64,000 nt of DNA from Rhodopirellula europaea 6C (GTDB taxonomy: Bacteria; Planctomycetota; Planctomycetia; Pirellulales; Pirellulaceae), in assembly GCF_000338295.1 (NCBI RefSeq), contig NZ_ANMO01000173.1, forward strand, positions 1-64,000, given 5' to 3'. This document shows, one piece after another, positions 18,391-27,657 of the stretch. A program made the position numbers and the translations under genes. The first letter of the stretch is position 1; every line of letters begins with the position of its first letter. Under the pieces are notes generated by a model, which had not been told where the DNA came from, did no database searches, and saw only the letters and a list, made by a program, of their open reading frames with translations.

Positions 18391-19821
18391 CTACTGGACC
18401 TGACGCAATTGCAGCGTGTCGATGATTTTCTCATCGGCCAAAGCGTTGGTGATGACCCCCAACCAAACCCCCGTTTTGCACCAACCGCTTTCCTTCAGAA
18501 CTTCCAGTGCGTTGGTGATCGTTTGATCGTGATCTTCGGAGAACTCCATGAAGAACGGCTCCACACCCCAAGGCAGCATCAAGTGACGGAACGTGTGTTC
18601 GACGTCCGTGAAGGCGAAGATCGGCACGCCTCGAGGACGCAGGGCACCCAGGACGTAGGCGAGAAAACCGCTGCGAGTGAAGACCACAATTCCTGAATCG
18701 CCCATCTCCTGTGCCAAAGTGCACGCCGATCGCAGCATCATCGATTTGGGTTCGCGAAGCACTATCTTCGAGTTCAATTGGCGGCTGACCGTTGGCTCAA
18801 TGCTGGCGACAATGTTTTGCAGCACACCTACGGACTCCAGTGGGTATTTGCCCGTGGTCGTTTCGCCCGACAACATCACCGCGTCGGCTTGTTCACGAAT
18901 TGCATTGGATACGTCAGACACTTCCGCACGAGTTGGAACCGGTGATTGGATCATCGATTCGAGCAGGTGCGTGGCGATGATGACGGGTTTGCCGTCTTCT
19001 TGGCAGGCACGGATCAAATCGGTTTGAACAAGTGGCAATCGGTGGTAATCGATTTCAACGCCAAGGTCACCGCGAGCGACCATAATCGCATCGGATTGCC
19101 TGATGATCGCCTTCATGTTGCGAACACCAGCTTGGTCTTCGATCTTTGAAATGATTCGCGCGGGTGATCCGTGTTCGTCCAAGAAGGCACGAAGCGTGCG
19201 GACGTCTTCGGCTTGGCGAACAAACGACAGTGCAACGAAGTCGATGCCCGCTTTGACACCCGCCGCCAAATCGGTTCGGTCTTTGTCCGTGATCGCGGGC
19301 AAGTTGACTTGGACGCCCGGCAAGTTGATGTGACGTCGTGATTCCAGAACGCCCGGTGTGATCACGCGACAGCGGACCGTGGTCGCGTCTTTTTTCAGCA
19401 CATGCCAGTGCAACAAACCACTATCAACCAAGATCGTGCTGTCTAAATCAATCGCACCAGGCAGCCCCGGGTAATTCACACTCACTCGAGGAGTTCCGTC
19501 AGACTCAGTGGTTGACTGATCCGCGCAGTCTTCGGTGAACAGAACCAGCTCGTCGCCGGCTTTCAGCTCAATTGCATCCTCAACGGCACCGGTTCGAATC
19601 TCGGGGCCTTTGATGTCCATCATCACCGCTACGTGACGACTGATGTCCTTGGACACCTTTCGAATTCGTGCGACGATATCGCCGACCCACTCGGGCGTTC
19701 CGTGCGCCATATTGAGTCGCATGACATCGACGCCCGCTTCGATCAACGCCGCTAGTTTTTCAGGGGACTCGGTTGCCGGGCCGATCGTGGCAATGATTTT
19801 GGTGTGACGGTAGTCCTGCAC
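18391..19821 (-). CDS. pyk: Pyruvate kinase
   Basis: 476 residues, the usual length. Recognisable blocks are TKIIATIGPATES, MRLNMAHG (35-41), MMDIKGPEIRTG (68-78), ARIISKIEDQAGVRN with the catalytic Lys of SKIE, IMVARGDLGVEI, and AVMLSGETTTGKYPLE. It transfers phosphate from phosphoenolpyruvate to ADP at the end of glycolysis. Two residues of the usual potassium site differ: the family's NFSHG reads NMAHG (Ser to Ala39) and DTKGPEIR reads DIKGPEIR (Thr to Ile70). ATQMLESM also reads ATHLLESM. The protein is otherwise intact. An 8-bp inverted repeat without a T tract (18360-18376) lies just after the stop. Confidence 0.94.
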   Translation of the reverse strand: MQDYRHTKIIATIGPATESPEKLAALIEAGVDVMRLNMAHGTPEWVGDIVARIRKVSKDISRHVAVMMDIKGPEIRTGAVEDAIELKAGDELVLFTEDCADQSTTESDGTPRVSVNYPGLPGAIDLDSTILVDSGLLHWHVLKKDATTVRCRVITPGVLESRRHINLPGVQVNLPAITDKDRTDLAAGVKAGIDFVALSFVRQAEDVRTLRAFLDEHGSPARIISKIEDQAGVRNMKAIIRQSDAIMVARGDLGVEIDYHRLPLVQTDLIRACQEDGKPVIIATHLLESMIQSPVPTRAEVSDVSNAIREQADAVMLSGETTTGKYPLESVGVLQNIVASIEPTVSRQLNSKIVLREPKSMMLRSACTLAQEMGDSGIVVFTRSGFLAYVLGALRPRGVPIFAFTDVEHTFRHLMLPWGVEPFFMEFSEDHDQTITNALEVLKESGWCKTGVWLGVITNALADEKIIDTLQLRQVQ

Positions 19822-20017
19822 GGTTGCGTCTCAATGAGCGGAAATAAGTGACGAGGCGGCGAAGTGTCGCGGGCGAAGGCTCCACAAACAAGCAGTCGGC
19901 CAACCAACGGCTATCATTACACCAGTGACTGCTTTGTTGGTCACATTTGCCTCCGTTCGCCAGGCGGGTCACAATGCCGGGCAGCTTCCGAACATTCGCG
20001 ATTTTGGATTTCGCACG

Positions 20018-20641
20018 ATGTCACCTCTTGAAATGCAGCCTACGTTCTCTATGGACTTTCCGGTCTCATCGGATGTCCTTGTGAGCCGAGTGCGGTCGGC
20101 GATCAAGTCGCTTGGATCGAACACCCGGGCGGTCGCCGCGGGCAAGTGCATCGAGATTGCTCCGCCGAAAGCGGAGACTCGATTCTGGTCGCCTCATTTG
20201 TCGGTCCAAATCGGAGACGCGCCGGCGAGCTCTGACGCTCAAACCGAAGTCACCTCGTCCACGGGTTCTCCCAACGATCAATCGCATTGCCAGCTATTCG
20301 GACGTTTTTCGCCGAGACCGGAGATCTGGACCTTCTGCATGTTTTTGTACCTCGTGATGGCAATGGTTCTGTGTGGCGGTTTGCTGGTTGGGTACGTGCA
20401 GTGGAGCCTTGGTGCGTCTTTGACGGGGCTTTGGCTGGTACCAATTTCGCTGGGCGTTATCGCTGGATTGCACGTGGCGAGCTTGGCCGGGCAGGGATTG
20501 AGCCGCCATCAAATGATTGAATTGCGTGAGCAGTTGGATCAAATTTTGGCTTTGGCCATCCAAGAAACTCCCACTACGGAACGCCCCGGCTTGTCGACGG
20601 CAGACCAAACGCCGACGATGCGGGTCGAAATTACGTCCTGA
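20018..20641 (+). CDS. Conserved two-helix membrane protein of unknown function
   Basis: About 207 residues from ATG 20018; an earlier in-frame start at 19925 would add a non-conserved-looking stretch. The N-terminal ~100 residues are soluble. Two transmembrane segments follow, one from about 112 (FCMFLYLVMAMVLCGGLL) and one from about 140 (LTGLWLVPISLGVIAGLHV). The C-terminus is a helical soluble tail that begins LSRHQMIELREQLDQILAL. It precedes bioB by 37 nt in the same direction and may be in the same transcript. I recognise no family and propose no function. Confidence 0.6.
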   Translation: MSPLEMQPTFSMDFPVSSDVLVSRVRSAIKSLGSNTRAVAAGKCIEIAPPKAETRFWSPHLSVQIGDAPASSDAQTEVTSSTGSPNDQSHCQLFGRFSPRPEIWTFCMFLYLVMAMVLCGGLLVGYVQWSLGASLTGLWLVPISLGVIAGLHVASLAGQGLSRHQMIELREQLDQILALAIQETPTTERPGLSTADQTPTMRVEITS

Positions 20642-20678
20642 TCTTCCTCATCTCTTTCCCCGCTGACCCCCTGGTTCC

Positions 20679-21758
20679 ATGAGCGTTGCTGATTCCAGTG
20701 CTGCCGATTCTGTTGCTGCCCCGGACACTGCCGACACGTCATCGTCCGTCGGTGTGTTTTCGCCTCCGGGATACTACGACGCATTGGCTCAACAAGTCCT
20801 CGACGGCACGCCGATCACCCGTGAGCAAGCTCTGGCGATGTTGGAAGCGTCCGACCTGGACGTGCCCGCGATCATCTCGGCCGGTTACCGAATTCGTCAT
20901 CAGTACTTTGGCAACACCGTCCAGCTGTACTTTTTGATGAACGCCAAGAGCGGTTTGTGCCCCGAGGATTGTCACTACTGCAGCCAATCCAAGGTCTCCG
21001 ACGCTCCCGTTCCCAAGTACAACATTCTCAAACGAGATGCGTTGATGGACGCCGCCAAAGTCGCGGCCGAACGAGGTGCGAAGACCTACTGCTTGGTAAT
21101 CTCCGCTCGCGGACCAAACGAACGCGAGATGAAAGCGGTCGAGGAAATCGTTCCTGAGATCAAACAGAAATACAACTTGGACATCTGCGCCTGCTTGGGG
21201 TTGCTGGATGAATCTCAAGCGGCTCGGCTGAAGGCTTGTGGTGTCGACCGAGTCAACCACAACCTCAACAGCAGCGAAACGCACTACGAAAAGATTTGCA
21301 CAACCCATACATACGAAGACCGCGTTCAAACGCTGCGTCACGTTCGCGATGCGGGCATGGAAATGTGTAGCGGCGGCATCATCGGGATGGGTGAATCCAA
21401 ATCCGACATCGTGTCGATGGCGTTCGATCTCAACGAGCTTGGTGTGCAATCGATTCCCGTCAACATTCTCAACGCGATCGACGGCACGCCTTTGGAAGGC
21501 ACCGCCGCGCTGACTCCTCAAGACGCGCTCAAAGCACTCGCCATGTTCCGGTTCGTGAACCCCGATCGTGAACTGCGGATCGCCGGCGGTCGCGAACTGC
21601 ACTTGCGTCAGTTGCAACCGATGGGGCTGTACGTTGCCAACAGCGTATTTGTCGGAGACTACCTGACGACGCAAGGCCAAGCACCACAAGCGGATTACGA
21701 CATGATTCGCGACCTCGGTTTCGATGTCACCGGTTCGTGCGAAGAGATGAGCGTCTGA
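20679..21758 (+). CDS. bioB: Biotin synthase
   Basis: 359 residues. The radical SAM cluster motif C94-x3-C98-x2-C101 is in SGLCPEDCHYCSQS. The conserved blocks LCPEDC, NHNLNSSETHYEKICTTHTYEDR, CSGGIIGMGES and NILNAIDGTPLEG are typical of BioB. It inserts sulfur into dethiobiotin in the last step of biotin synthesis. About 25 poorly conserved residues precede the conserved part, a usual variation. The following SDR gene begins 1 nt after the stop, so the two are translationally linked. No other bio gene is in the window. Confidence 0.96.
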   Translation: MSVADSSAADSVAAPDTADTSSSVGVFSPPGYYDALAQQVLDGTPITREQALAMLEASDLDVPAIISAGYRIRHQYFGNTVQLYFLMNAKSGLCPEDCHYCSQSKVSDAPVPKYNILKRDALMDAAKVAAERGAKTYCLVISARGPNEREMKAVEEIVPEIKQKYNLDICACLGLLDESQAARLKACGVDRVNHNLNSSETHYEKICTTHTYEDRVQTLRHVRDAGMEMCSGGIIGMGESKSDIVSMAFDLNELGVQSIPVNILNAIDGTPLEGTAALTPQDALKALAMFRFVNPDRELRIAGGRELHLRQLQPMGLYVANSVFVGDYLTTQGQAPQADYDMIRDLGFDVTGSCEEMSV

Positions 21759-21759
21759 G

Positions 21760-22584
21760 GTGGAAACCACCGATCGTCGTTCACGATTGCAAGACGTTTT
21801 TGACACCGATGATCCGGTTGCCATCGTCACGGGCAGTGGTTCGCCGCGGGTCGGCCGCGTCATCGCGGAAGAGCTTTCGCGGCGTGGTTGCCATGTCGCT
21901 TTGCACGCCAACACCAGCATCGACGAAGCCCAGCAAGCCGCCTCGCAGTGGCAGCAACGATTCGGCCGCGAAGCAATCGTCGTCCAAGGATCGCTCGAAG
22001 AAGATGCAACCTGCGACGCGATCATCGATCAAACGCATCAGCACTTTGGCCGGCTCGACATTCTGGTCAACAGTGCGGCGATCTGGACGCCAACACGATT
22101 TGAGAACATCACCGGTGAAGAGATACGACGGTACTTCCAAATCAACTCCGTCGCGTCGCTGCTGTGCGCCCGAGCTGCCGGCCGACACATGGTCGCTCAA
22201 TCGAGTGGCGGCTGCATCATCAACCTCGGTGACTGGGCCACCGTTCGACCGTATGCCGAACATGCCGCTTACTTTCCCAGCAAAGGCGCGATCGAGGTCA
22301 TGACCCGGTCGTTGGCTGTAGAACTGGGTGCCAACAACGCTCGTGTTCGAGTCAACTGCGTTCAACCAGGACCGGTGTTGCTGTCCGATGATGTCTCACA
22401 GGAGATAGTCAACGAGCTGGCAAATAGCACCCTGGCTCGGCGAGTTGGAACGCCCGAAGATGTCGCTCACGCGGTCGGATTCTTCTGCGAAAACACATTC
22501 GTCACCGGAGTCTGTTTGCCGATCGACGGCGGTCGCAGCATCTTTGCACCGGATGGCCTTCAGATCGGTCGCAACACCGGATGA
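21760..22584 (+). CDS. Short-chain dehydrogenase/reductase (FabG-like)
   Basis: 274 residues, starting at GTG 21760 directly after bioB. The NAD(P)-binding motif reads VTGSGSPRVGRVIAEEL (a variant of TGxxxGxG), followed by NSAAIW (NNAG-like). The catalytic Tyr and Lys lie in YFPSKGAIEV, and the C-terminal INGG-like motif is LPIDGGRS. The HANTS segment after strand 2 suggests NADPH preference. Coupling to bioB could mean a role in pimelate/biotin precursor metabolism, but SDR specificity cannot be read from sequence; pteridine-reductase-like enzymes also have a similar P-loop. Confidence 0.83.
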   Translation: METTDRRSRLQDVFDTDDPVAIVTGSGSPRVGRVIAEELSRRGCHVALHANTSIDEAQQAASQWQQRFGREAIVVQGSLEEDATCDAIIDQTHQHFGRLDILVNSAAIWTPTRFENITGEEIRRYFQINSVASLLCARAAGRHMVAQSSGGCIINLGDWATVRPYAEHAAYFPSKGAIEVMTRSLAVELGANNARVRVNCVQPGPVLLSDDVSQEIVNELANSTLARRVGTPEDVAHAVGFFCENTFVTGVCLPIDGGRSIFAPDGLQIGRNTG

Positions 22585-22686
22585 ATCTGGCATCGCTAGA
22601 CTGTCGCGACGCTCTTCCCGCGACTGAAATTCTGCAATCCAAATCATGCAACACGGACGCACCTCCACCCAACGGAATGAACCAAG

Positions 22687-23163
22687 ATGACCGATTCAAC
22701 AACCACGACTCCCTTCAAACCCGTGGAGCTGTACACCGATGGTGCCTGCAGCGGGAACCCGGGGCCGGGTGGATGGGCGTTTGTGTTGCGTTGCCCGCGA
22801 ACGCTGAAAGAGATTCAGCGATCAGGCGGTCAACCTCACACGACCAACAACCAAATGGAATTGATGGCGGTCATCCGCGGGCTCGAGGCTCTCAAAGAAC
22901 CCTGCGCCGTCGATCTGTACTCCGACAGCAAGTACGTCGGGCAGGGGATGTCAAGCTGGATGGCCGGCTGGAAAAGTCGCGGCTGGAAACGTAAAGACGG
23001 TTCTAAGTTGGTGCCGGTCAAGAACGTCGAACTGTGGCAAGAACTCGATCGGCAAATGCAAGATCACCGGGTGACGTACCACCACGTCAAAGGTCACGCC
23101 GGGCACACCGAAAACGAACTGTGCGACCAATTAGCGGTCGCGGCCTACCAGCAGTATCTCTAA
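22687..23163 (+). CDS. rnhA: Ribonuclease HI
   Basis: 158 residues, standard length. The four metal-binding acids are present: D18 in [17 protein letters not shown]58 in [14 protein letters not shown]80 in YSDSKYV, and the last Asp in [21 protein letters not shown] also provides the catalytic His loop. The basic handle region ([11 protein letters not shown]) of the E. coli type is retained. It degrades RNA in RNA-DNA hybrids during replication and repair. The gene is monocistronic, 102 nt after the SDR gene. Confidence 0.96.
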   Translation: MTDSTTTTPFKPVELYTDGACSGNPGPGGWAFVLRCPRTLKEIQRSGGQPHTTNNQMELMAVIRGLEALKEPCAVDLYSDSKYVGQGMSSWMAGWKSRGWKRKDGSKLVPVKNVELWQELDRQMQDHRVTYHHVKGHAGHTENELCDQLAVAAYQQYL

Positions 23164-23270
23164 CACTGGTCGCACGCGTAAGATGAGGCAGCTTGCCGCT
23201 GTGAGCGCCGAATGCTCGCTTTGCGAATCGGCGATCGGTTTATGTTCTTCGTTTGGTCAGTAAGGTTGTC

Positions 23271-24821
23271 ATGTCCCAAAAGAAAGTCGTCATTGTTGGG
23301 GCCGGACCTGGTGGATTGGCCTCAGCGATGCAGCTCGCCGCGGGCGGTTGCGATGTGACCATCCTGGAACGCCGCGGCCAGGTCGGCGGCCGGACGTCCG
23401 CGATCGAAATCGATGGTTTCCGTTTCGACTGCGGCCCCACGTTTTTCCTCTATCCACGCGTGCTCGACGAGATCTTTCACTCGACCGGTCGCGACTTGAT
23501 GGAAGAGGTCCCGATGGAGCGTTTGGATCCGCAGTATCGGCTGACATTCGGTGGCGGCGGTCAACTGGACTGCACCCCTGACATGGACGAGATGGATCGC
23601 CAGATCGCTCAGTTTTCACCGCAAGACGTTGGGCAACTGAAGCGGTACATGGACGACAACCGGATCAAGCTGGAAAAGTTTCGCCCGATCTTGGAATCAC
23701 CGTTCCATTCCGCGATGGACGTGATGAAGCCGTCCTTGCTGGGTGCGGCCAAACACCTGCACCCGTTCCGCACGCTGGGCAAAGAACTTGAACGATACTT
23801 CAGCGACCCACGTCTAGTCATCGCGTTCGCGTTCCAATCCAAGTACCTCGGGATGTCGCCATTCAACTGCCCGAGTTTGTTCAGCATCCTGTCGTTTCTC
23901 GAATACGAATACGGCGTCTTCCATCCCATCGGCGGCTGCAGTCGCGTCAGCGAGAAGATGGCCGAGATCGCCGAAGAGATGGGCGTGAAGATCCGGCTGA
24001 ACGAACCAGTCGATTCAATCGAAATGGAAGGCCGACGAGTTCGTGCGTTGCATACTGAAAACGATCGCTACGACGCGGATGCGTTTGTCGTCAACGCCGA
24101 CTTCGCGGACTGGATGACAAAGACGGTTCCCAACACGTCTCGCAAACGTTGGTCGGACGAACAGATCGCGCAGAAGAAGTTCTCCTGCAGCACTTACATG
24201 TTGTACCTGGGCGTCGAAGGCCTCTACGAAGATCTTCCGCACCACAGCATCCACATCAGCAACGACTACAATCGCAACCTGCGTGAGATCGAAACGGATC
24301 ACGTCCTCAGCCAAGATCCCTCGGTGTATGTCCAGAACGCGGGCGTGACCGATCCAACCTTGGCACCCGCCGGACACAGTTCTCTGTATGTACTGGTCCC
24401 CGTCACGCATGACACCGAAAATGTTGACTGGTCAAAAGAAGCCGCCGGTTTTCGCGAATTGACTCTCGACAAACTTGGTGAACTCGGCCTGACCGATGTG
24501 CGTGATCGAATTCGAGTGGAACACCAAATCACTCCTGACGATTGGCAAAGCGACTACTCGATCTACAAGGGTGCAACGTTCAACCTGGCACACAACTTGG
24601 GTCAAATGCTTCACATGCGACCACGCAATCGCTTTGAAGAACTCGATGGCGTTTATCTGGTCGGCGGCGGAACTCATCCGGGCAGCGGATTGCCGGTGAT
24701 CTATGAATCCAGTCGCATCAGTTCGCGATTGTTGCTGCAAGACTTGGGGATCGACACGGGCTTCATCGACGACTCCGCCCGCGGTGTGCCGCCGCGTCCC
24801 GAACCAGCTGTAGTGGCATAA
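23271..24821 (+). CDS. Carotenoid desaturase-type flavoprotein (CrtI/CrtN/CrtP family)
   Basis: 516 residues from ATG 23271. The N-terminal FAD-binding motif is VVIVGAGPGGLASAMQLA with the downstream ERRGQVGGRTS. The CrtI-type block FDCGPTFFLYP follows, and the C-terminal GGGTHPGSGLPVIYESS is the carotenoid desaturase signature. Such enzymes desaturate or oxidise phytoene or 4,4'-diapophytoene at the membrane. Rhodopirellula species are pink, and planctomycetes were recently shown to use a squalene-derived C30 route (from memory), so CrtN or CrtP is as likely as CrtI. No other carotenoid genes are adjacent. Confidence 0.82.
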   Translation: MSQKKVVIVGAGPGGLASAMQLAAGGCDVTILERRGQVGGRTSAIEIDGFRFDCGPTFFLYPRVLDEIFHSTGRDLMEEVPMERLDPQYRLTFGGGGQLDCTPDMDEMDRQIAQFSPQDVGQLKRYMDDNRIKLEKFRPILESPFHSAMDVMKPSLLGAAKHLHPFRTLGKELERYFSDPRLVIAFAFQSKYLGMSPFNCPSLFSILSFLEYEYGVFHPIGGCSRVSEKMAEIAEEMGVKIRLNEPVDSIEMEGRRVRALHTENDRYDADAFVVNADFADWMTKTVPNTSRKRWSDEQIAQKKFSCSTYMLYLGVEGLYEDLPHHSIHISNDYNRNLREIETDHVLSQDPSVYVQNAGVTDPTLAPAGHSSLYVLVPVTHDTENVDWSKEAAGFRELTLDKLGELGLTDVRDRIRVEHQITPDDWQSDYSIYKGATFNLAHNLGQMLHMRPRNRFEELDGVYLVGGGTHPGSGLPVIYESSRISSRLLLQDLGIDTGFIDDSARGVPPRPEPAVVA

Positions 24822-24984
24822 GCTTCCAAGCTGTGATTCTCATTCCAACGAATGGATACATTGCCACGAAGCCTTCACGAAGAATGACACTACCAACGCT
24901 GGCTCACAACGTTGGCTCGCAAAGCAGCTAGAATCCTGGGTCTGAACTTACATTCCAGATCCATGCATTCATCACGAGCCCCAC

Positions 24985-25863
24985 GTGAACATTCGATCTC
25001 CATTGCCACGCCGAACAAGCGTCTCCGCTGCTGTTCCCTTCTGCATCGCGGCCTGCTTCGTCAGCCTTGCCACCACCATGTGCTCGGCCCAAACGTCCGC
25101 ATCGAACTCAACGGTTCGTCCGTCGCATCCCAAAGCTCACGCGCACAACGACTACTTGCATGAGCGTCCGCTGCTGGACGCCCTCGACAACGGATTCCGC
25201 AGCATCGAAGCAGATATCTTTTTGGTCGATGGTGACCTCTGGGTCGCACACTCCACTGCAGAACTCTCCGCCGATCGAACGTTGAAAGCGTTGTACCTCG
25301 ATCCGCTGCGTCAGCGGATGCAATCCCACGCGAATGATTCCTCGGACTCTTTCCAAAGCGTCGAAGGCGATGGCCAACCCGTTACGCTGTTGATCGATTT
25401 GAAGTCCGAAGGAGAGTCCACCTACCGCGCGCTCAATCAACTGCTTTCGAAGTACGAAGATGTGTTCACGCATGTTGATTCCGATGGCGTGCATCGTCGC
25501 GGGGTCACGGCGATCATCAGCGGCAATCGCCCCATCGAATTGGTCCAGTCGGACTTGCCGCGGTTTGTTGGCGTGGACGGGCGACTCAGTGATTTGAAGA
25601 GCGACTACTCAGCCGACCTGATGCCGTTGATCAGCGATCATTGGGGCCGCAATTTCCAGTGGCGAGGCAAAGGCGACTTGCCCGCGGCCGACCGAGAAAA
25701 GCTGAGCCAGATCCTAAAACAAGCCCACCAGAAAAATCGCCGGATTCGGTTCTGGGCCACGCCTGACCACGAATCCGCCTGGGAGGTCCTGCACGAAGCC
25801 GGAGTCGACCTGATCAACACGGACGACCTCGAAGGACTCAACCAGTTCCTGCAGTCGAAGTGA
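24985..25863 (+). CDS. Secreted AIM6-like/PLC-GDPD-superfamily protein
   Basis: 292 residues starting at GTG 24985. The signal peptide has its hydrophobic core at about 14-32 and a Cys at 32 or 33, so it could be a lipoprotein or a cleaved export signal. The mature part begins KAHAHNDYLHERPLLDALDNGF, with H-N-D as in the PLC/glycerophosphodiesterase superfamily, and SIEADIFLVDGDLWVAH carries the metal-binding E-x-D and the second His. The terminal WATPDHESAWEVLHEAGVDLINTDDLEGL fits the last barrel strand. It resembles the AIM6-like branch. Its substrate is unknown; a phosphodiester is expected. Confidence 0.75.
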   Translation: MNIRSPLPRRTSVSAAVPFCIAACFVSLATTMCSAQTSASNSTVRPSHPKAHAHNDYLHERPLLDALDNGFRSIEADIFLVDGDLWVAHSTAELSADRTLKALYLDPLRQRMQSHANDSSDSFQSVEGDGQPVTLLIDLKSEGESTYRALNQLLSKYEDVFTHVDSDGVHRRGVTAIISGNRPIELVQSDLPRFVGVDGRLSDLKSDYSADLMPLISDHWGRNFQWRGKGDLPAADREKLSQILKQAHQKNRRIRFWATPDHESAWEVLHEAGVDLINTDDLEGLNQFLQSK

Positions 25864-26000
25864 TGGATCGCGGGCCAGCGACACTTGAGGAAATCCGGGC
25901 TTCGCCTCCGAATCGGCCTGATCGACGAGATTCCTTAGCCGGAGCGTAAAATTGCGAGTCTTGGAACTTTGACGGCACAAGGTGGATGAATACGCCGCAC

Positions 26001-26025
26001 GAAGCGTGCATAATGTGCATGCTTC
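26001..26025. promoter_or_regulatory. Operator-like palindrome upstream of the Gfo/Idh/MocA gene
   Basis: Two 10-nt arms (26001-26010 and 26016-26025) form an inverted repeat with one mismatch around TAATG, 39 nt before the start codon at 26065. The left arm and spacer contain CATAAT, which could serve as a -10 box, so a regulator bound here would block transcription. Confidence 0.35.
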
Positions 26026-26064
26026 CCCGTTGTCCCACCTTCCTCTCCTTTCCATAGGCCCGCC

Positions 26065-27627
26065 ATGAAATCTGCCCCAGCCTCCTCCACCCGTGACTCG
26101 CGAATCAGTCGTCGTCAGTTCACCGCGACCGGAATCGCGGTCGGGGCGGCCATTGGTGTTCACACCAGCCGATCCGCTTCCGCCCAAGCCACCTCGCCCA
26201 ACGAAAAACTTGGCGTGGCAATTTGTGGCGTCAACAGCCGCGGTGGAGAACACATTCGCGGATTCGACAAAGACCCCCGCACCGAAATCCGAGTGTTGGT
26301 CGACATCGATGAAAAAGTCGGCAACAGCCGCGCTGACAAGGTCGCTGACCTGCAAGGACTTCGCCCCAAAGTCGTCAAAGACTTTCGCGAAGCCTTGGAC
26401 ATGGACGATGTGCAGATCTTGACCAGCGCCACGCCCAATCACTGGCACGCGTTGATGGGTGTCGAAGCGATGCAGGCGGGCAAGGACGTCTACATCGAAA
26501 AACCGATCAGCCACAACATTCACGAAGGCCGTGCCCTCGTCGCCGCAGCAGCCAAGTACGGCCGCATGTTCCAAACCGGTACCCAGTGCCGTAGCAGCTC
26601 TGGCATTCGCGAAGGCATGCAGTTCCTCGCTGATGGTGGAATCGGCGAAGTCAAGCTTGCCCGTGGCCTTTGCTACAAACGACGCAAGTCGATCGGCCCA
26701 TTGGGTGACTATGAAATTCCCGCGGGCGTCGACTTCAATCAGTGGAGCGGACCGGCCACCTACACCGATCCCAAACTGACGCGTCAGCGATTCCATTATG
26801 ACTGGCACTGGCAACGTCACTACGGCAATGGCGACTCGGGCAACCAAGGTCCTCACCAAACCGACGTTGCACGTTGGGGATTGGGTCTGGATCGTCACCC
26901 CAACGCGGTGCTGAGCTACGCCGGCCGTTTGGGTTACAAAGCGGAACGCAAAGACCCCGACTACGTCGATGCTGGCGACACCGCCAACACTCAAGTATCG
27001 ATTTACGATTACGGCGATAAAACGATCGTGTTTGAAACTCGCGGCCTCAGCGTTGACGAGTCGGCCGACCAAGAAATCAACGAGCTGTTCGGCTACAGCA
27101 AAGGCAACAAGATCGGCGTCATCTTCTACGGTGAAGACGGCTATCTCGTTCAAGGTCCCAGCTACAGCCGTTGTGCCGTGTTCGATAAAGAACGCAAATT
27201 GGTGCGTGAATTCAAGACGACATCCAACGTCGGTGACGCCCACTTTGCGAACTTCCTCGATGCGGTACAGTCTCGCGACGCCTCCACGCTTCATGCGGAT
27301 GCGCGCTGCGGTCACCTGTCGGCTGCGGTCGCTCACCTGGGCAACATTTCGTACTACGTTGGTCAAGAAAACCGGGTCGATCCCAAAACGATCTCCGAGT
27401 CACTCGCGAATATTTCGTCTCTGGATGACGATCAAGCCACGCTCGACCGAACGCTTCAGCACCTTCGGGACAACAACGTTGATCCTGAAAAAGAGCAGCT
27501 GTCGCTCGGCCCCGTGCTGAAGTTTGATCCCGAGTCGGAAAGCTTTGTCGACAACGACGAAGCCAAAGCGATGGAAACTCGCGAGTATCGCGACGGGTTT
27601 GTCGTTCCCAGTGCGGCTGACGTTTGA
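26065..27627 (+). CDS. Tat-exported Gfo/Idh/MocA family oxidoreductase
   Basis: 520 residues. A twin-arginine signal (SRRQFTATG at about 13-21, then a hydrophobic stretch ending SASA) indicates folded export. The NAD-binding fold begins at KLGVAICGVNSRGGEHIRG (variant of GxGxxG), followed by VLVDIDEK, and EKPISHNIHEGRALV carries the Lys of the family EKP motif. The C-terminal domain contains DWHWQRHYGNGDSGNQGPHQTDVARW, a pattern seen in the many planctomycete paralogues. A sugar or cyclitol substrate is likely, with NAD(P) bound before export. mtnA follows after 30 nt, probably in the same transcript but with no obvious metabolic link. Confidence 0.9.
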   Translation: MKSAPASSTRDSRISRRQFTATGIAVGAAIGVHTSRSASAQATSPNEKLGVAICGVNSRGGEHIRGFDKDPRTEIRVLVDIDEKVGNSRADKVADLQGLRPKVVKDFREALDMDDVQILTSATPNHWHALMGVEAMQAGKDVYIEKPISHNIHEGRALVAAAAKYGRMFQTGTQCRSSSGIREGMQFLADGGIGEVKLARGLCYKRRKSIGPLGDYEIPAGVDFNQWSGPATYTDPKLTRQRFHYDWHWQRHYGNGDSGNQGPHQTDVARWGLGLDRHPNAVLSYAGRLGYKAERKDPDYVDAGDTANTQVSIYDYGDKTIVFETRGLSVDESADQEINELFGYSKGNKIGVIFYGEDGYLVQGPSYSRCAVFDKERKLVREFKTTSNVGDAHFANFLDAVQSRDASTLHADARCGHLSAAVAHLGNISYYVGQENRVDPKTISESLANISSLDDDQATLDRTLQHLRDNNVDPEKEQLSLGPVLKFDPESESFVDNDEAKAMETREYRDGFVVPSAADV

Positions 27628-27657
27628 TTTTCCAAACCTCTCGCAACGGTCCCTGAT

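Noticed and set aside
20739-22025. A 428-codon minus-strand open frame opposite bioB
   Set aside because: It is antisense to biotin synthase and the SDR gene, with no start signal or family pattern.
25714-27366. A 550-codon minus-strand open frame opposite the Gfo/Idh/MocA gene
   Set aside because: The product has no motif, while the plus strand encodes a clear Tat-exported oxidoreductase.
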